The translations under genes and the position numbers were made by a program. The notes under the pieces were generated by a model, which saw only the letters and a list, made by a program, of their open reading frames with translations, searched no databases and was not told where the DNA came from. Of a stretch of 64,000 nt of DNA, positions 50,301 through 63,330 are shown in pieces; position 1 is the first letter of the stretch, and each line of letters begins with the position of its first letter. The stretch is from Gymnogyps californianus (lineage: Eukaryota; Chordata; Aves; Accipitriformes; Cathartidae). The stretch spans positions 15,685,698 to 15,749,697 of the forward strand of contig NC_059485.1 of assembly GCF_018139145.2 (NCBI RefSeq), written 5' to 3'.

Positions 50301-53300
50301 ATGATTCAAATCTCATATCCACAACTTTCAGAGAACTGATAAAAGTCTTTGTGCTGTCTTTGTCCTGTTTGAATATCAAAGCTCTTCTGGGTATCACTTA
50401 GATCTACCCATCATAATTCAGATAGTTGTGAATAATTCAAGATGTTATGCTTTAACTTCTATCAGCAATTCCCTTGAAGAGAAGCAGTAAGTAAGCATTT
50501 ATTACAAGCTATAGCATGAATCCATATAATTAATATTTTGATGTACTTTACCTGTCTTACTGTTGGCTCTTGTGATATTAAGTTGGTATTAAATAAATAA
50601 CACACTCAGACAACTTGTTATCCTACTTTTCAAAGACGCTTCAATTTATATAATTACTTTATTTGATTTATTGTTGCTTCTTTACTCAAGTTACATATTC
50701 TGTTAATGTGCATCAATGTAATTAGCTGTTTCTTTGTAGGAAACATTTTTTTATCAAGCTAGCATTTTTACTGCAAAAGGAATGCACTGTTTGTACTTCC
50801 TTGGAATCAAAATATCCTTTTAATGGTATGACAGCAACGTGCTTCATCTTTGCACATTTTCCTTGGCACACTGAAGCAAAACAGAGATGATGTGCTATTA
50901 TTCAAGCATAAGAAAAATAGTAGCGCTCCAGTAACAAGTGTCAGAGGTGAATAAAGGCACACGAAATGATACAAAAACAACAACTAAAACATGCCCTCAT
51001 TTTTCAAATAAGTGCAGAAGGCCTGTGCCCCAGTGATTATAAATTATATGTTAAGATTACACAATGTTGAAATGAAAACAAGCAATACTGAAGAAAAATT
51101 GATCTCAGATTTTCGTATTTGCTACTAGTGAAGAGTTAAAAAAACCCCACTTCTTTATGAAGTAAATACACACCTTTGGTTAGAAACATGAAAAATCGAC
51201 CCATTAGCCTGTATTCTTCAAACGAACTTCATTTCTGCTGATTACAGAATAGTGTACTGATGTCATCTAAAAGAGTTTTGCATGTCTACTCTCCAGACTC
51301 ATAAAGATAACACTTAAGGTAAACAGGGGTGGAGACATAAGAAGAAAAAATAAATCAAATTTCTGAAAAACGAGAGAAAATTAACTTGTTTATACTGCCT
51401 TCCCTCAATCATTTTCATCCATGAAGGGTATTAATTTTGACTATTAATTAGACCGGCATCTGTTTCTCACACACTGGCAGGCTACCAGTGAACATTAACA
51501 GCATTAACTGTTGATACAGGTGTGGAATGATTGAAAACTCATTTCTGAAATAATCCCCTACCATACTGATACAGGAGCAACAATTTACACAGAATTAGCT
51601 GTCTCAAATACAGCTTCACTAAGAACATACTAAGTGAGGATTTTCACTATATAGAAGCATTCTGGAAATATTTTCAAAACTTAACTTCATTTGGCAGAAC
51701 AGATTAGCAATGCTCTAAGATCGTAAATGCTGTACAGCAGGTAAAACCTCAAAACCAAGAAACCTAACGCATGTTTTAAAAGGTACTATTACATTTTTTC
51801 CATTAGTCAACCGGCTTTAGGAAAGCATGCATTTACTACATTGTCTAAGAGAAAGCTACTATCGTTATATTTAAAAACTGTTGTTTTTCTAAAGTTTAGA
51901 ACATGCAGTAATAAATTGCACTGCATTGCTATCCTTGAGTGGTTTTTTCCATAAAGTAAAACTGGTAAGACTGTTTATAAATCAAGACTACTGTTCAATA
52001 CCAATATCAAAATTTTTTTCCCATTAAATTTTAAAAAATGAAAACACATTAAAAATAATTTTGATACACAAATTGTGCAAGTAATTCAGACCTATTTGGA
52101 AAGAAAACCATTACTCAACACTGACAGATAAAACAGTAACTTCTGTTACAGTCAGTGTATATTACGTATTTGTAAGTAAGAGTGGTAACTTTGAATTGTA
52201 TTTTCTTATATCTGCATTTTATTTTACAATTTTTCCTTTGTATAAGAAATGTGAAAGAAAACAAATTATCAGGAGTTCTTTTGCACTTATCAAAAAAGAC
52301 ATCTGCATGGACTTCTGCTGAGCACTGGGGGAGTAACTCCTGTGGTCCCAGCGTGTCCGGAGTTACAGGAGAGAAGACTGGAAGCAACCAAACTGAAACT
52401 TGGAAAGTTTCAATCCAGGGCATCAGCAGCAGCTTATTCTGAAATGCTCTATTTTTCAAGCCATACAGGAATTCTAAAAATCTAGCTAGGTAGGAGACAT
52501 TTCTAAGTCTCATTTAGAATTGCTTAAAGACATGGCATTGTAAGAGACAGCGCTTAGTTACACAATGTAAATATACCTTATTTAAAACATCTGGAAAGAA
52601 AGGTGTGGCAGAAGCGCGCTGCAAACAGCCTGAAACTATGGAAACAGAATTTTTAAGTAGAATGTGAACACTGGTGGGAGCTGAGAGATGGCAAGTTAGA
52701 CAGGATCTCTACTCCAGAAATTAGTAACACTGATTTCTTTGAGCTTAAAGGTATCTCTAATTCATGCCTCTGGGTAACAAAATAATCTAAATGTAAGCTC
52801 ACTACCTGATCTTTAAAAAACAGAGATTTCTTTTTTTTTTTTTCCCCATGCCTCCACTGTTACTGAATGACAAGCACCTTGATTCAGGTCTTCAAGAAGT
52901 ATTTCACCATCATCCTCATTGAGGCAGACTTCTTTTGCAAACAACAGCTAAAGCTTGCAGAAAAATACACATGGCTGTTTTCAGACTCTACAGAACTTAC
53001 TCAATGAGTACTTCCAATGAAACAAAAAGACACTACTTGTGTAATAAATCACCATTAAATGAGAATATGGTTGATAGAATCAGTTCATCTGACATTACAC
53101 TGCTAAATAAACTGAAAATAAAACACTTCAACTTGATAAAAAGTAATTCTCTGCGAACAAAGTCAAAGACAAAAAATTTAGGGGACTGCCTGCAATATTC
53201 TATTTATCATACTCTCAGACACATTTAAACTAGAAAATCCAGTTTAATAGCTCTAAAATATTAGAAATAGCTACGAAATCAAAATGCTACAGTAAAAACC

Positions 53301-56300
53301 TTTAAAACCTACATTGGTAAAATGAATGTAGGATGGCAACAACAAAACCAGCTAGACAGCATCTACAGAAGAAGAGTAAACTATACTCCTACATACTATG
53401 TAGGTTGTCGTTTTTTTTATTTTTAAGACGTATAGCTTAGAAGTGAACTGTATAATATGTCTTGGGATTTGATTTCTCAGTATTTTTTTTGTCTTCTCTA
53501 GGTTGTCCTTTTATTTCATGGTAAAGTACTTTGCCATGTTACCATGTATATTATACTAGTAGTTAGTACAATTATACATGCACTGCAAGGGAGAAATACT
53601 TCTCATATCACATTTCTTGGGGATTTTCTGCAATGACTGATAACTTTGACTGATAGCTTGAACACAGAAGCAAAATGCCCAAACTAGAGTGTTTATGAAT
53701 TCTTGCACGATTCAGAATGGTTTTTGTGACTTCCACTATATTTGTGAAACTGCTATTTTACCTTAATTTTAAAAATGCTATTTTACCTAAATTTTACCTT
53801 AAATGTTACAGCATTGTTTCAAAGTCTTGGGGTTTCTCACTACATGTATCAGTTCTTCTTTAGTGTCAGACAAAAAAGTTCTATTTATGGCTATAACGAG
53901 AATAAAGCATGTATTTCCTTACCAATGTGCCAAATACTAGACTGATAACAATATAATCTCAATATAATTCTCTAATGCCTGAAACCCATCCAAGTACCTC
54001 AATATATCAAGTTTTAAACATTTTATAATACCTATAAACACTCCGAGAGTCTAACAAAGCTAATACTACTAGGAGTGCAACAAGTGAAAGGTGTTGTAAA
54101 AATCAATTTTCTGTCACCTCAGATGATTTATATTCCTTCCTGAACAAGTTAATTTCACAATAAGAAACTGGTTAATAAAACTTTAGAGCAGCCCTATATT
54201 ACAAAGTTTTGTTCTTAATCCAGGCAGAGACAACATGAAAACAGTAGTAAAATAGCAGTTTGGGATTACTCTGCAATTTGTAAAGGCTGGTCTGCCTTAT
54301 TTCACTTTTTTTTCCTCACTGAGTTTTATTTCTGAACTTCTGAAAATGAATTACAAAACCCACAATACAGGTTTGCAGTCCAGAAACAACAACATTGTTT
54401 AAAATATTACCAATAAAATATAAAAATAAACCAAGCAAGTATGAAAATATATCACAGGGAAATAAACAAGTTTGGAGCATTAGTCCCCAAACTGAGAATT
54501 AAGTTATGTGCTTAATTCTAAACATATTTGCAATACCAACATTTGTATTACTGAATAATAAAATCAAGAGGATTGCTGATGTACTTCATACAAAGCACAT
54601 AATTAGATATTTCACTGCAGCACAGATGGAATATTTAAGATTTTTCTCCTATCTTATCTGCAAAACTATTGCTACTACCGCTGCAATCGCATTTTGCATC
54701 CTTTATGACCACAATAAATTCCTGTACATAGTATGGCTCCTCCTCCTTTTCCCCATCCCAAGAACTACCAGGACATTTTTCTGGGTAATGAGGAAGAACA
54801 CAGAGATAAAAACTGAATTTCAAAACAAAGTCAATTTTCTATTCATAGACTGTAAGTATGGTGACAAATAATATATATTAAAACCTCTGTGTACCTTTAC
54901 TTCCAGGTCTTCTCAAGTGTGCTGAATACAACTGCATTTTCTTACAGCAAGTGATTCTAGATTCTCTTTTGTCTTAGATAACCAAAACTTCAGCACAGGA
55001 GATACAAGTCACCAACTTCAAACATAAAGCAAATGTGATGCAACATTCTTACAGAGCTGCACAAAAACAATGGCTCAAGCTGACAAAAAAAGGCAATGCT
55101 CTGAAAACTAAAGATCAGCTGAGCTTTTTTTTTTTTATTATCTCTCTGTTGATTGCATTTATGATGGAAGGTAAGAATACTACAGGAGTGTATGCAACTG
55201 TTTTCTCCCACCTCACTTCCATATCATCATGTGGCTTCCAGGGTATTAACCAAGTGTAAAAATGTTCATAAACAGATGCATAGCAAAAAGAGCAACAAAG
55301 AATATAATGCAAATTGTGCATAATAAAGATCTAAAACACAGTTTGAATAATTTCAGAAATATTAAGGCATCTCTGGAGTGTCTGTTTAAATATTAATAAT
55401 GTTTTTTAAAATAATTTAAGTTTTTGAAAAACAGACATGTATTATAATTGTGCTAAGAATTTTTAGCCTGCATTGAGATTTAATATGCTTGCTACTGATG
55501 GAAAAACATATGAATGCCACCACTTCTATTTTTCTGAGATTAAAAATGTGATTTGAAGCTTTAGTTTTACATTTTCTGATGCTGCTTAAAGCTGAAAAAA
55601 AATAATGTGGTTTGTGACCCCTATGCCAATTCACCAGAACATGAGCTAGTAAATAGACTACAAGAAGATTCATAATGGTAACTTAAACATATAGTAATGC
55701 AAGACAGTAATTGAAAGTTGTTTTTGTTTTCTCATCTTACCCGCACAGGAATATCTTGATGATAGAGCTATAACACCAGAGCATCTATACAGGGCTCACA
55801 CTCAAATCACACCACACTAGATTTGTGTGCTGAAAATGTAGTTTTGCTCTTGATACACTGGTCAGATTTGGCCCAGGTCGTCTGAGATGTCTTGGACGGG
55901 CTGCAACACAGATACAGTTTGGATAAGCCAAGCTCCCAGCAGCTTCAGTGTCTGTAGGCTGGATATACAACTCAGCTTTCAAATTTGAATATGACATCTT
56001 CACCCTAAGAACTTAATGTTGTTACAGTATGTCAATGTAGGAAGGAAGCCATGAAGCCCAGGCAATGAAGTACCAACTACTGTCACCCACTATGCACAAC
56101 AGAGAAGACTGTGCATGCCCTGAAATACCAGAACTCCTCTCACAGGCCCAGGGATGATGTCCTCCTGCCTCAGCACTTCCTCCTCAAAGGACCAAAGAAA
56201 CATTTCAAACCAAACAGAAAAAAAAGCCCGCATGCTTGCCGGTACCATGCTTCCCACCATGACACCTAATGCAAATCCCAATTTCTCCCTTTCTTCAAGT

Positions 56301-59217
56301 GGGGACACGTTGGTAAGACTGAGTTCTAATCTTTCAAAATAAAGGTGAAAACAAACAAACAAACTACAGCTTACCATTAGAGACTGAAATGCAAAACTCT
56401 GCAATTCAGAGTGGGGCTAGACTGTGGCAGGAAGAAAGCATACACAGGTCTAGTCTGTGGAAAGGCAGGAAAGCAAGTAAATTATTTGTCTTCTGTTGCT
56501 AACATATTAAAAAAAGGATTTTATTTCGGAAGAATTTTGCCTGTCTGCCACCAACCATTTCGGGGAGTTCCAAATTAACAAAGTAGAATAGCAATTTAGG
56601 AAAGGGAAATAAATGAAAGTTTGTTACATAACAAATCAAGATGCCAATTATTTTAACAAAGAACAACTAGTGGAACATTTGACTTAACTCCATTTCTAAG
56701 CCCCTTACTGCACCAATGATTTTTCTTGACACTGTGTAAGGTTATTAACAGATTCCATTGGAGACTGAAGAAATTTAAGTATTAATGGACTCTTTACAAG
56801 AAATTAATAACAAAATGAGAAAATCCTTGTGTTTCAAGGCATTCAGGTTAATTATTTCAACCTGGTTGACAAGGACAAGGTTAATCTTAGTTTTAACCTT
56901 AACATTTCCAGGTAAACTAAAAAAGCTAATGACCTACATACTGTATTCAAGGTCCTAAACCTACCTTCACATTTGATCAGCTATGTTCTTAACCTATTAA
57001 AAACCATATGATGTAAACTGGCAGATCACATTATTCCTTTTGCATATGGAACACGATAAATTGTGATGGAGTAATTCCAGTTGTCCTATCTTATTGCAAA
57101 TTTCCATGTTTTAAAAATCCCTCCAATTCCAGAAATGCAATTATTTGAGAACCTTGGTTTCAGCTTGTATTTTAATGATTATTAGTTTGGTTTGAATGAC
57201 AAATACGCTGAGTCTATTCAGTTCTGAAGGTTTTGCCTGTTCAGAAGTGTTTCTGACAAGCCTTTTTGCTCATTCCTTAGTCTCCAGCGCTCAGTGGGTG
57301 CCAGGAGAATGAGCTTCTCCTAAATAAACTGAGAGAGATGGGGGGATCTCAAAGATTTGGTGGTCAAGAACAAGTACTGCCATTTTGTGGTCTCATGGAA
57401 TATGGTTGTTGATATGGCAAAAGTCCAGACTTCATCAGTCAGATGGGGAACCTTCTGCTTCAGCGTCAATCTGAGAACAAAAGCCAGTAACCACTTCCCA
57501 TAGTACAGCTTGTTTTAATATTTCTCAACTTTGAAATGGCTTTCTGAACAATATGCTCCTCAAGAACCTTACATAATTCATTTACAACTCCCTGCTGGCT
57601 TCCAACATCAGTAGAACAAGCTATGGACCCAATCACAGACTGTATTGGAAACTATTTCACACCTTTTAAAAGCATCTTTACCAACCTTCCAAATAAGGTC
57701 ACAAGTAATTTTGGCAAACCGTACTACATCACACTCCCTCTGCTCCAAGTGTTGCCTTCAGTATACAAATCACTGCTCACCATATCTGATTATTTCTCTA
57801 CTTGATAACCAGGATTTCAATTTTTCTTTCATTCTACTACTACTTTTGCCAATCCTTTTTCCTTCCAGGCATACCTACAAAACTTCTGTATCAGAATTAA
57901 GTTCCTTTCCTAATCACGGTGTGGTTTTGCTGAGCTGTCAGCAAATCTGCAAACGAAAATGAAAGTCTCAAAATAGTCAAGCCAGATGGTCTGATGGGGA
58001 AGCCATCTCTAAAGAACACAGACTTTAACACAAGCTCTTTGCCAATCAAACAGAGTAAGATACTCTACTGCTTTTTGTTGATTTAAGGTCTATGACACAC
58101 TGCAGCTGTCACGATGAAGGGTAGACAGAAAAGGCAGTCTAATGACTACAAAAATGCATTAAACCATACAAGTTTTATAAACTATTCACTTGGCATCTGT
58201 CTTCTGTAAGATGTCTCCATATTATACAAGGTGTTTCTCTCCCTCCTCTTTAGAGACATATGAAGTTTAATGTACTGACTGGTACTTAACAATCAGATTT
58301 TGTCAGCTTTTGTGCTGAATGGCATCTTCCTTCTCCCGTTGACTTTCACGGCACTATTCACAGTGTAAATTATTGCCTCGTTTTCAGTGAAGGTGACAGA
58401 TCCGTGTACTACCTCAGAGCACTGAACTCGGGAACTATGTGCTGTCAGGCAAATCACCTTGATGCCACATAAATCCTCACTACTGTCACAAGGGGCAATT
58501 CCACCTTCTGCCTGCCTCCCTTCTGCTGCTGCTAGTACTTGCATACGTACACACACCCAGCCAGGGGCTGGAAGGGATTATTTGCTGGTTGGGTCTTTTG
58601 CTGGGGAAGGGCCAGAAGGGGTGTACTTTCACAGTTCCCTGATCCATTTCTCAATGGCTTTAGGAACGGCCTACCCAGGCTGGGGTGGTATTGGCACCAG
58701 TCCAAGCATCGTAAGTCAGAGTAAAGGTATCAGGTAACCACCGGCCTACTCAGCAAAAGAGAACAAACAGAAGTAAACAATGAATATATATTAACCTCTG
58801 CAACATTGGGTAATTTTATAACCCAGGTACATTGCTGCATATTCAGATGTGCTGCTGAGTGGATGCTCCCTGTTACAGCAGAAACTGGATCAGCACCAAA
58901 ATCAATGGATTTCCAATTCTAAATGAGAAGGGATGGAGCACAAGGAAGAACAGAACATGTTTGCTGTTTAATTTCTACTACCAAATAGGACATGACTTAC
59001 AGTGGGATTGCCGCTGATCTAACTTAGGTTTTGTACAAAAGGACAAGCTTTTTCCTTCATATATCACTCTTCATTGGTGTTGAACTTTACATTCACAGTT
59101 CAATTTTTATCTTCACACTATTTATACTAATATTGCTCATCATCCTATCAAAAGTAATACAGAGTTAGGAAAACAGTTCAGAAATACAAGCTTAACCCTC
59201 TCAGTAGTCTGACGGTG

Positions 59218-59235
59218 TGTGTATATATATACACA
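59218..59235. repeat. Perfect 18-base TG/TA palindrome
   Basis: TGTGTATATATATACACA reads the same on both strands and extends imperfectly into GT and CA dinucleotides. It is a simple-repeat palindrome. Confidence 0.9.
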
Positions 59236-61056
59236 TACATGTGTATCTGCATGGCCTAACCATTTTGCAGCACTGGCCACCTAGAAAGTGCACTGATTTA
59301 TGTACTACTTGTAGTCTCACAGTTGTAGAGTGAAAATAATTTTGTATTTTATCAATCTTTTGTAATTCAAGCAGTCCTTAACTCAATTTTCAGTGTTAGT
59401 CTGATCCGAGATACATATTTTCTCTCTACAAGACAGGCCAACAATACTGAAAGGCCCGAACAAAAGCCTACGCTCCAACACACAGGTAACATAATGCCTG
59501 TGTACTAGCTAAAACAAACAAATGAACAAAAGCTTCAACCCATTCCAAAATTATCCATCCTGCACACTTGCCAAGTACCCTCCACATACACCTCTGCTCT
59601 TCTACAGGTAAAGCCCTACAAAAAGCTGAGGTGGCTAGTTTAACTGGCTGATGCTACAGTGAATCAGGCAAAAAACATATCCAGAACATTGAAAATCAAA
59701 TTACCAAGGTACCATCTTGTAAAAATTATTTGATTCTCAAACAAATCTTTTCCCTCAGATCAACATGAGATTTTAACACGTTATTGAAACATGCGAGATC
59801 ATAACATCTAACTCAAATTGCACTGAATCAAGTTCATCTGAGTGTAATTTCACTGTTAATGGGAGTTACACAAGGAACTAATTTGGTTCAGCATATTACA
59901 TTATTCAGCACAGAACTCAGTAATTTGTGCCTGAGAAGTTCGATAGCATTAACAAAATTCCAAAACAACTGCTGGTGGAAAAGATTGTTTTCACTGCTCT
60001 GCTATTTAAAAAGGCATTCAGGTCAGATGTTCAAGATCTGAATCAGGCAGACGACTAAATGAAAGCCATTAGCTGAAGAAGCCTTTCTATCAACAGAAGG
60101 AATAAGCATGTGAGAGGAGTAGGCTGGAACAGCTACAAACAAAATTCACCTCCATCCTGTAGTGAGAAGAAAAGCCACATTCAATTCAGAAACAGCAACA
60201 ATACACATACACAGTTTTTGCAACACACTGAATTCAAGGCATGATAAGACACTATTCTAAATAAAAAGTTCTGAATCACTTTGTTTATGTATAAACCATC
60301 CGAGAGCACACACCAATATTTTAGACCTCTTATCATCGTTGGGAAAAAATGCTAGGAAACACAGTTGCATTCTTCATTCAGATGTGAGGAACTGAAATAA
60401 AATTGCATCGTCACTAAAGAGAAATAGATTTTAAAATTGGCTGAAACATTTGAGTTTCAAATCTAGTAGCAAGCTCCTCTCCTGGAAATATCTTTAAAGA
60501 TCAACTCCAGAATACTTTCAGTGCTAAATTACCCTGTTCCTGCCTTTCTCTTCATCTGCTTCAGATTTATTCTACTTTTTCCTGACATATTATATATTAC
60601 TGAAAACACAGTTTCAACTATTTTAAGAAAAGAACAGGTTTTTGTAAGTAATTTCATCTTATAAAAGAAATCATTTTAAAATAATGTTACAGCTCAAGTA
60701 AATTTACAGTTCCTGCAACCACCATAGAAGTACGTATTCCCCATTTTAATTTTAGTTGTGTATATAATGAATTTCACAGATTTTGCTGATGCAAACACTA
60801 CACAATCTGAAGAAGTTCCTTATCAGTAACAGCAACAGACATGAAAATCTGCAAACAATGTTAAGTGAGAATAAAGGAAGTATATTAAGAATGCATGATG
60901 TGGATTGCAAAAATCAACTAGAAGAACCCTTTTAACTATAAAAACGGAAGCAGAAAAATTATCACCATCTTAACTATACTACATACGCATGTAATCTGAG
61001 CACAAATTATTTACGTGGATTGCTACCGTAACAACTGACATGTTTATTTCAATCTT

Positions 61057-61102
61057 GGGGGGGGGGTGGGGGGGGTGCGGGGTTAAAAAAAAAAAAAAAA
61101 AA
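61057..61102. repeat. G-run followed by A-run
   Basis: G10, T, G8, TGCGGGG, TT, then A18 (61085-61102). The plus strand could form a G-quadruplex. The Pro/Phe-rich frame on the minus strand (61049-61276) is an artefact of these runs. Confidence 0.9.
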
Positions 61103-61284
61103 GCAATCTATGCCCATGCACCTTTTAAAAGAAAAAAAGTTGTCCGCATAAATGTGAAGTACAAAAAGAAAAAACAAATACAGGCATTTACAAGATAAGA
61201 TTATACCATTTAAATTACCTATATAACACAAATATACATATACATATAGTAACACATTTATACTGTTTTCTATCAAAATTTCTA

Positions 61285-61455
61285 TTACAGAATCATAGAC
61301 TCATACCATGATACAGGTCAGGAGAGAGCCCCAGAGGTCTCTAGTCCAACACCCCGCTCACAGTCGGTGCAGGTAGAGCAGGTCGCTCAGGGCTGTGCCC
61401 AGGTAAGTCTGAAATAGCTCCAAGGACAGAGATGCCAGGCCCCTCTGAGCCCCTC
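61285..61455 (-). mobile_element. CR1 LINE 3' fragment, minus strand
   Basis: It begins ACAGAATCATAGACTCATAC (decayed 3'-terminal repeat of CR1). It continues CCAGAGGTCTCTAGTCCAAC, then GAGCAGGTCGCTCAGGGCTG and AATAGCTCCAAGGACAGAGA, all in CR1 order on the reverse strand. It ends abruptly after about 170 bases. Confidence 0.85.
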
Positions 61456-62741
61456 TTTTGACTGCTGCAATGGTAAAATATGCCTACAGAATGATGCACG
61501 TTCTATCCTAAGGACATGCCTTTTCACCTCACCAAAAATTTCAGATAATCTTGCTTGGTTTTATCACTCTGAATTTGTTCAGTGCTCAATCACAAACAGA
61601 AGAATATATGAAACGGACCTAAAAATGTGAAAAATATATATAAGATAACCTAAAGTAGCAAAATATCCCAGGATTAAGTAAGCAAACTGTATAGCTTTGG
61701 CATCAAGAACATACAAAGCATTTGCAGATTATTTAAGTTACATTATGTAGCAAATGCAATTATAAACAGGAAGCTTTTTGCAAGTAATTTGAATATTCTG
61801 ATCCCAGTCCTACCTGACTTTCAATAAGTTCTGAAGACAGTTATTTTACCAATTCACCACTGTGTTTGTTTAATGCCTAATTTCAGCATAATAAATGGTG
61901 CGATATTTCTAAATTATAAACTACCATTTTTTGCTGTGAGAAATGAAAAGCTAAACTTGGCTTATCTTCATCTAAGAATTATTCAAGGATATTAATACAG
62001 TTTGCCAGTGGACTAAATTAGAAATCCCTGTGAGCACTCTCAGTGTTCCAAACCTGATGCAGGTTTGGGTTTTTTGTTTTGAGGTTTTGGTTTGGTTTGG
62101 TTTTTGTTCATTCAAATCGATTGCTTTACTCCAGCAAGGATCCTCATAGAAGTTGTATTTAGTGCTTTGAAACACTGTTACTTGACAATTTGCCATCCTG
62201 TGTTGACCTGTGATATCCCTAGAGGACTGAGGACCACAGTCTTAAAACTGAAAGGAGACACAGAAGCCTTCCATCGAATTAAGTGAACGGTTGAAATATG
62301 GGTCACTGAGTCTGCTGTGGTGGCTGTGAGTCACAGGACAGCACCAGTAATTGCAAGAAGGTGAGCTGCCATACACCGCAGCACACCTTATGCCTGCCCC
62401 AGGAGCTTGTGAGTCATCTAAAGTAAAAGTCAGGACATTGAAATGGATATGGGGATGCAAAACATGAGTCACTCATTTTTATTACCTTCTAGTGAATACC
62501 TACGATATAAAAATCACCAGCTCTGTATCTCCCATTCAGTTGATCTCTCACTGAGAACAAGAGAAATAAAAACACACTTTTGTTACAAAAAGCTATTTCA
62601 TAAGGAAAAAAGGGCATCATCCTATACCCAACACCTCTCTGTTACAGAATCCCCTTGAAATTTGAATGATAGTCCAAAGGCATTTTCAATTTCAAACAAC
62701 AAAAATACCAAGTAATACTTTGAAAGTCCTATTCGCTATAC
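61456..62741. other. Non-coding stretch
   Basis: No gene recognised. A G/T-rich tract (GGTTTTGGTTTGGTTTGG-like) is at 62063-62107. Confidence 0.5.
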
Positions 62742-62746
62742 AATAA

Positions 62747-63325
62747 TGTGCTTGTTTAGGCTGGGATAGAGTTAATTTACTTCACAGTAGCTGGTAAGGG
62801 GCTATGTTTTGGATTTGTGCTGGAAACAGGGTTGATAATTCAGGGATGTTTTCCCTACTGCTGAGCAGTGCTTACACAGAGTCAGGGCCTTTGCTGCTCC
62901 TCTCACCACCCCACCAGCAAGGAGTTGGGAGGGGACGCAGCCGGGACAGCTGACCCCAACTGCCCAAAGGGATATTCCAGACCATAGGACGTCATGCTCA
63001 GCATAGAGAGCTGGGGGAAGGAGGAGGAAGGGGGGGATGCTCAGAGTGATGGCGTTTTGTCTTCCCAAGTAACTGTTGCGCGTGATGGAGCCCTGCTTTC
63101 CTGGAGATGGCTGAACACCTGCCTGCCGATGGGAAGTGCTGAATGAATTCCTTGCTTGGCTTTGTGTGCATGCATGCACGGCTTTTGCTTTACCTATTAA
63201 ACTGTCCTTCTCTCAACCCATGAGTTTCTCACTTTTACCCTTCTGATTCTCTCCCCCATCCCAGCGGTGGGAGCGAGCAAGCAGCTGTGTGGTGCTTAGT
63301 TGCTGGTTGGGGTTAAACCACAACA
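62747..63325 (+). mobile_element. Solo LTR, avian ERVL-type, plus strand, perfect 5-bp TSD
   Basis: A complete 579-base LTR starts TGTGCTTGTTTAGGCTGGGA and ends GGGGTTAAACCACAACA. A perfect 5-base TSD, AATAA, lies at 62742-62746 and 63326-63330. ATTAAA is at 63196-63201. It is collinear with, and very similar to, the LTR at 35428-36023, but lacks the AGGAGGCTGGGGGTGCAC segment present there. The promoter box is weakened in the same way (GCATAGAGAGCTGGGG). No internal retroviral sequence is present. The minus-strand frame of 125 codons at 62802-63179 runs through the LTR and is not a gene. Confidence 0.95.
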
Positions 63326-63330
63326 AATAA

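Larger units (their letters stand above)
47343..61284. other. Long AT-rich non-coding stretch
   Basis: Nearly 14 kb without a gene or a confidently assigned repeat. The longest frames are 132 codons (minus, 52115-52513), 121 codons (plus, 54506-54871), 104 codons (minus, 56090-56404) and 105 codons (plus, 57645-57962). None shows a recognisable domain, and several are open on the opposite strand too. Small features: a T run near 52831-52843, a perfect TG/TA palindrome at 59218-59235, and scattered splice-like words. Repeat density is distinctly lower than in the left half. Confidence 0.5.

Noticed and set aside
52115..52513. 132-codon minus-strand open frame, the longest in the window
   Set aside because: No recognisable motif; Lys/Tyr/Ile-rich from AT composition in its second half; a plus-strand frame is open across the same bases.
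54506..54871. 121-codon plus-strand frame with hydrophobic segments
   Set aside because: Hydrophobic Leu/Ile/Phe content follows from T-rich sequence; no family recognised and no flanking gene structure.
62802..63179. 125-codon minus-strand open frame
   Set aside because: It lies entirely within a solo LTR. The related LTR at 35.4 kb has a shorter, differently interrupted version.
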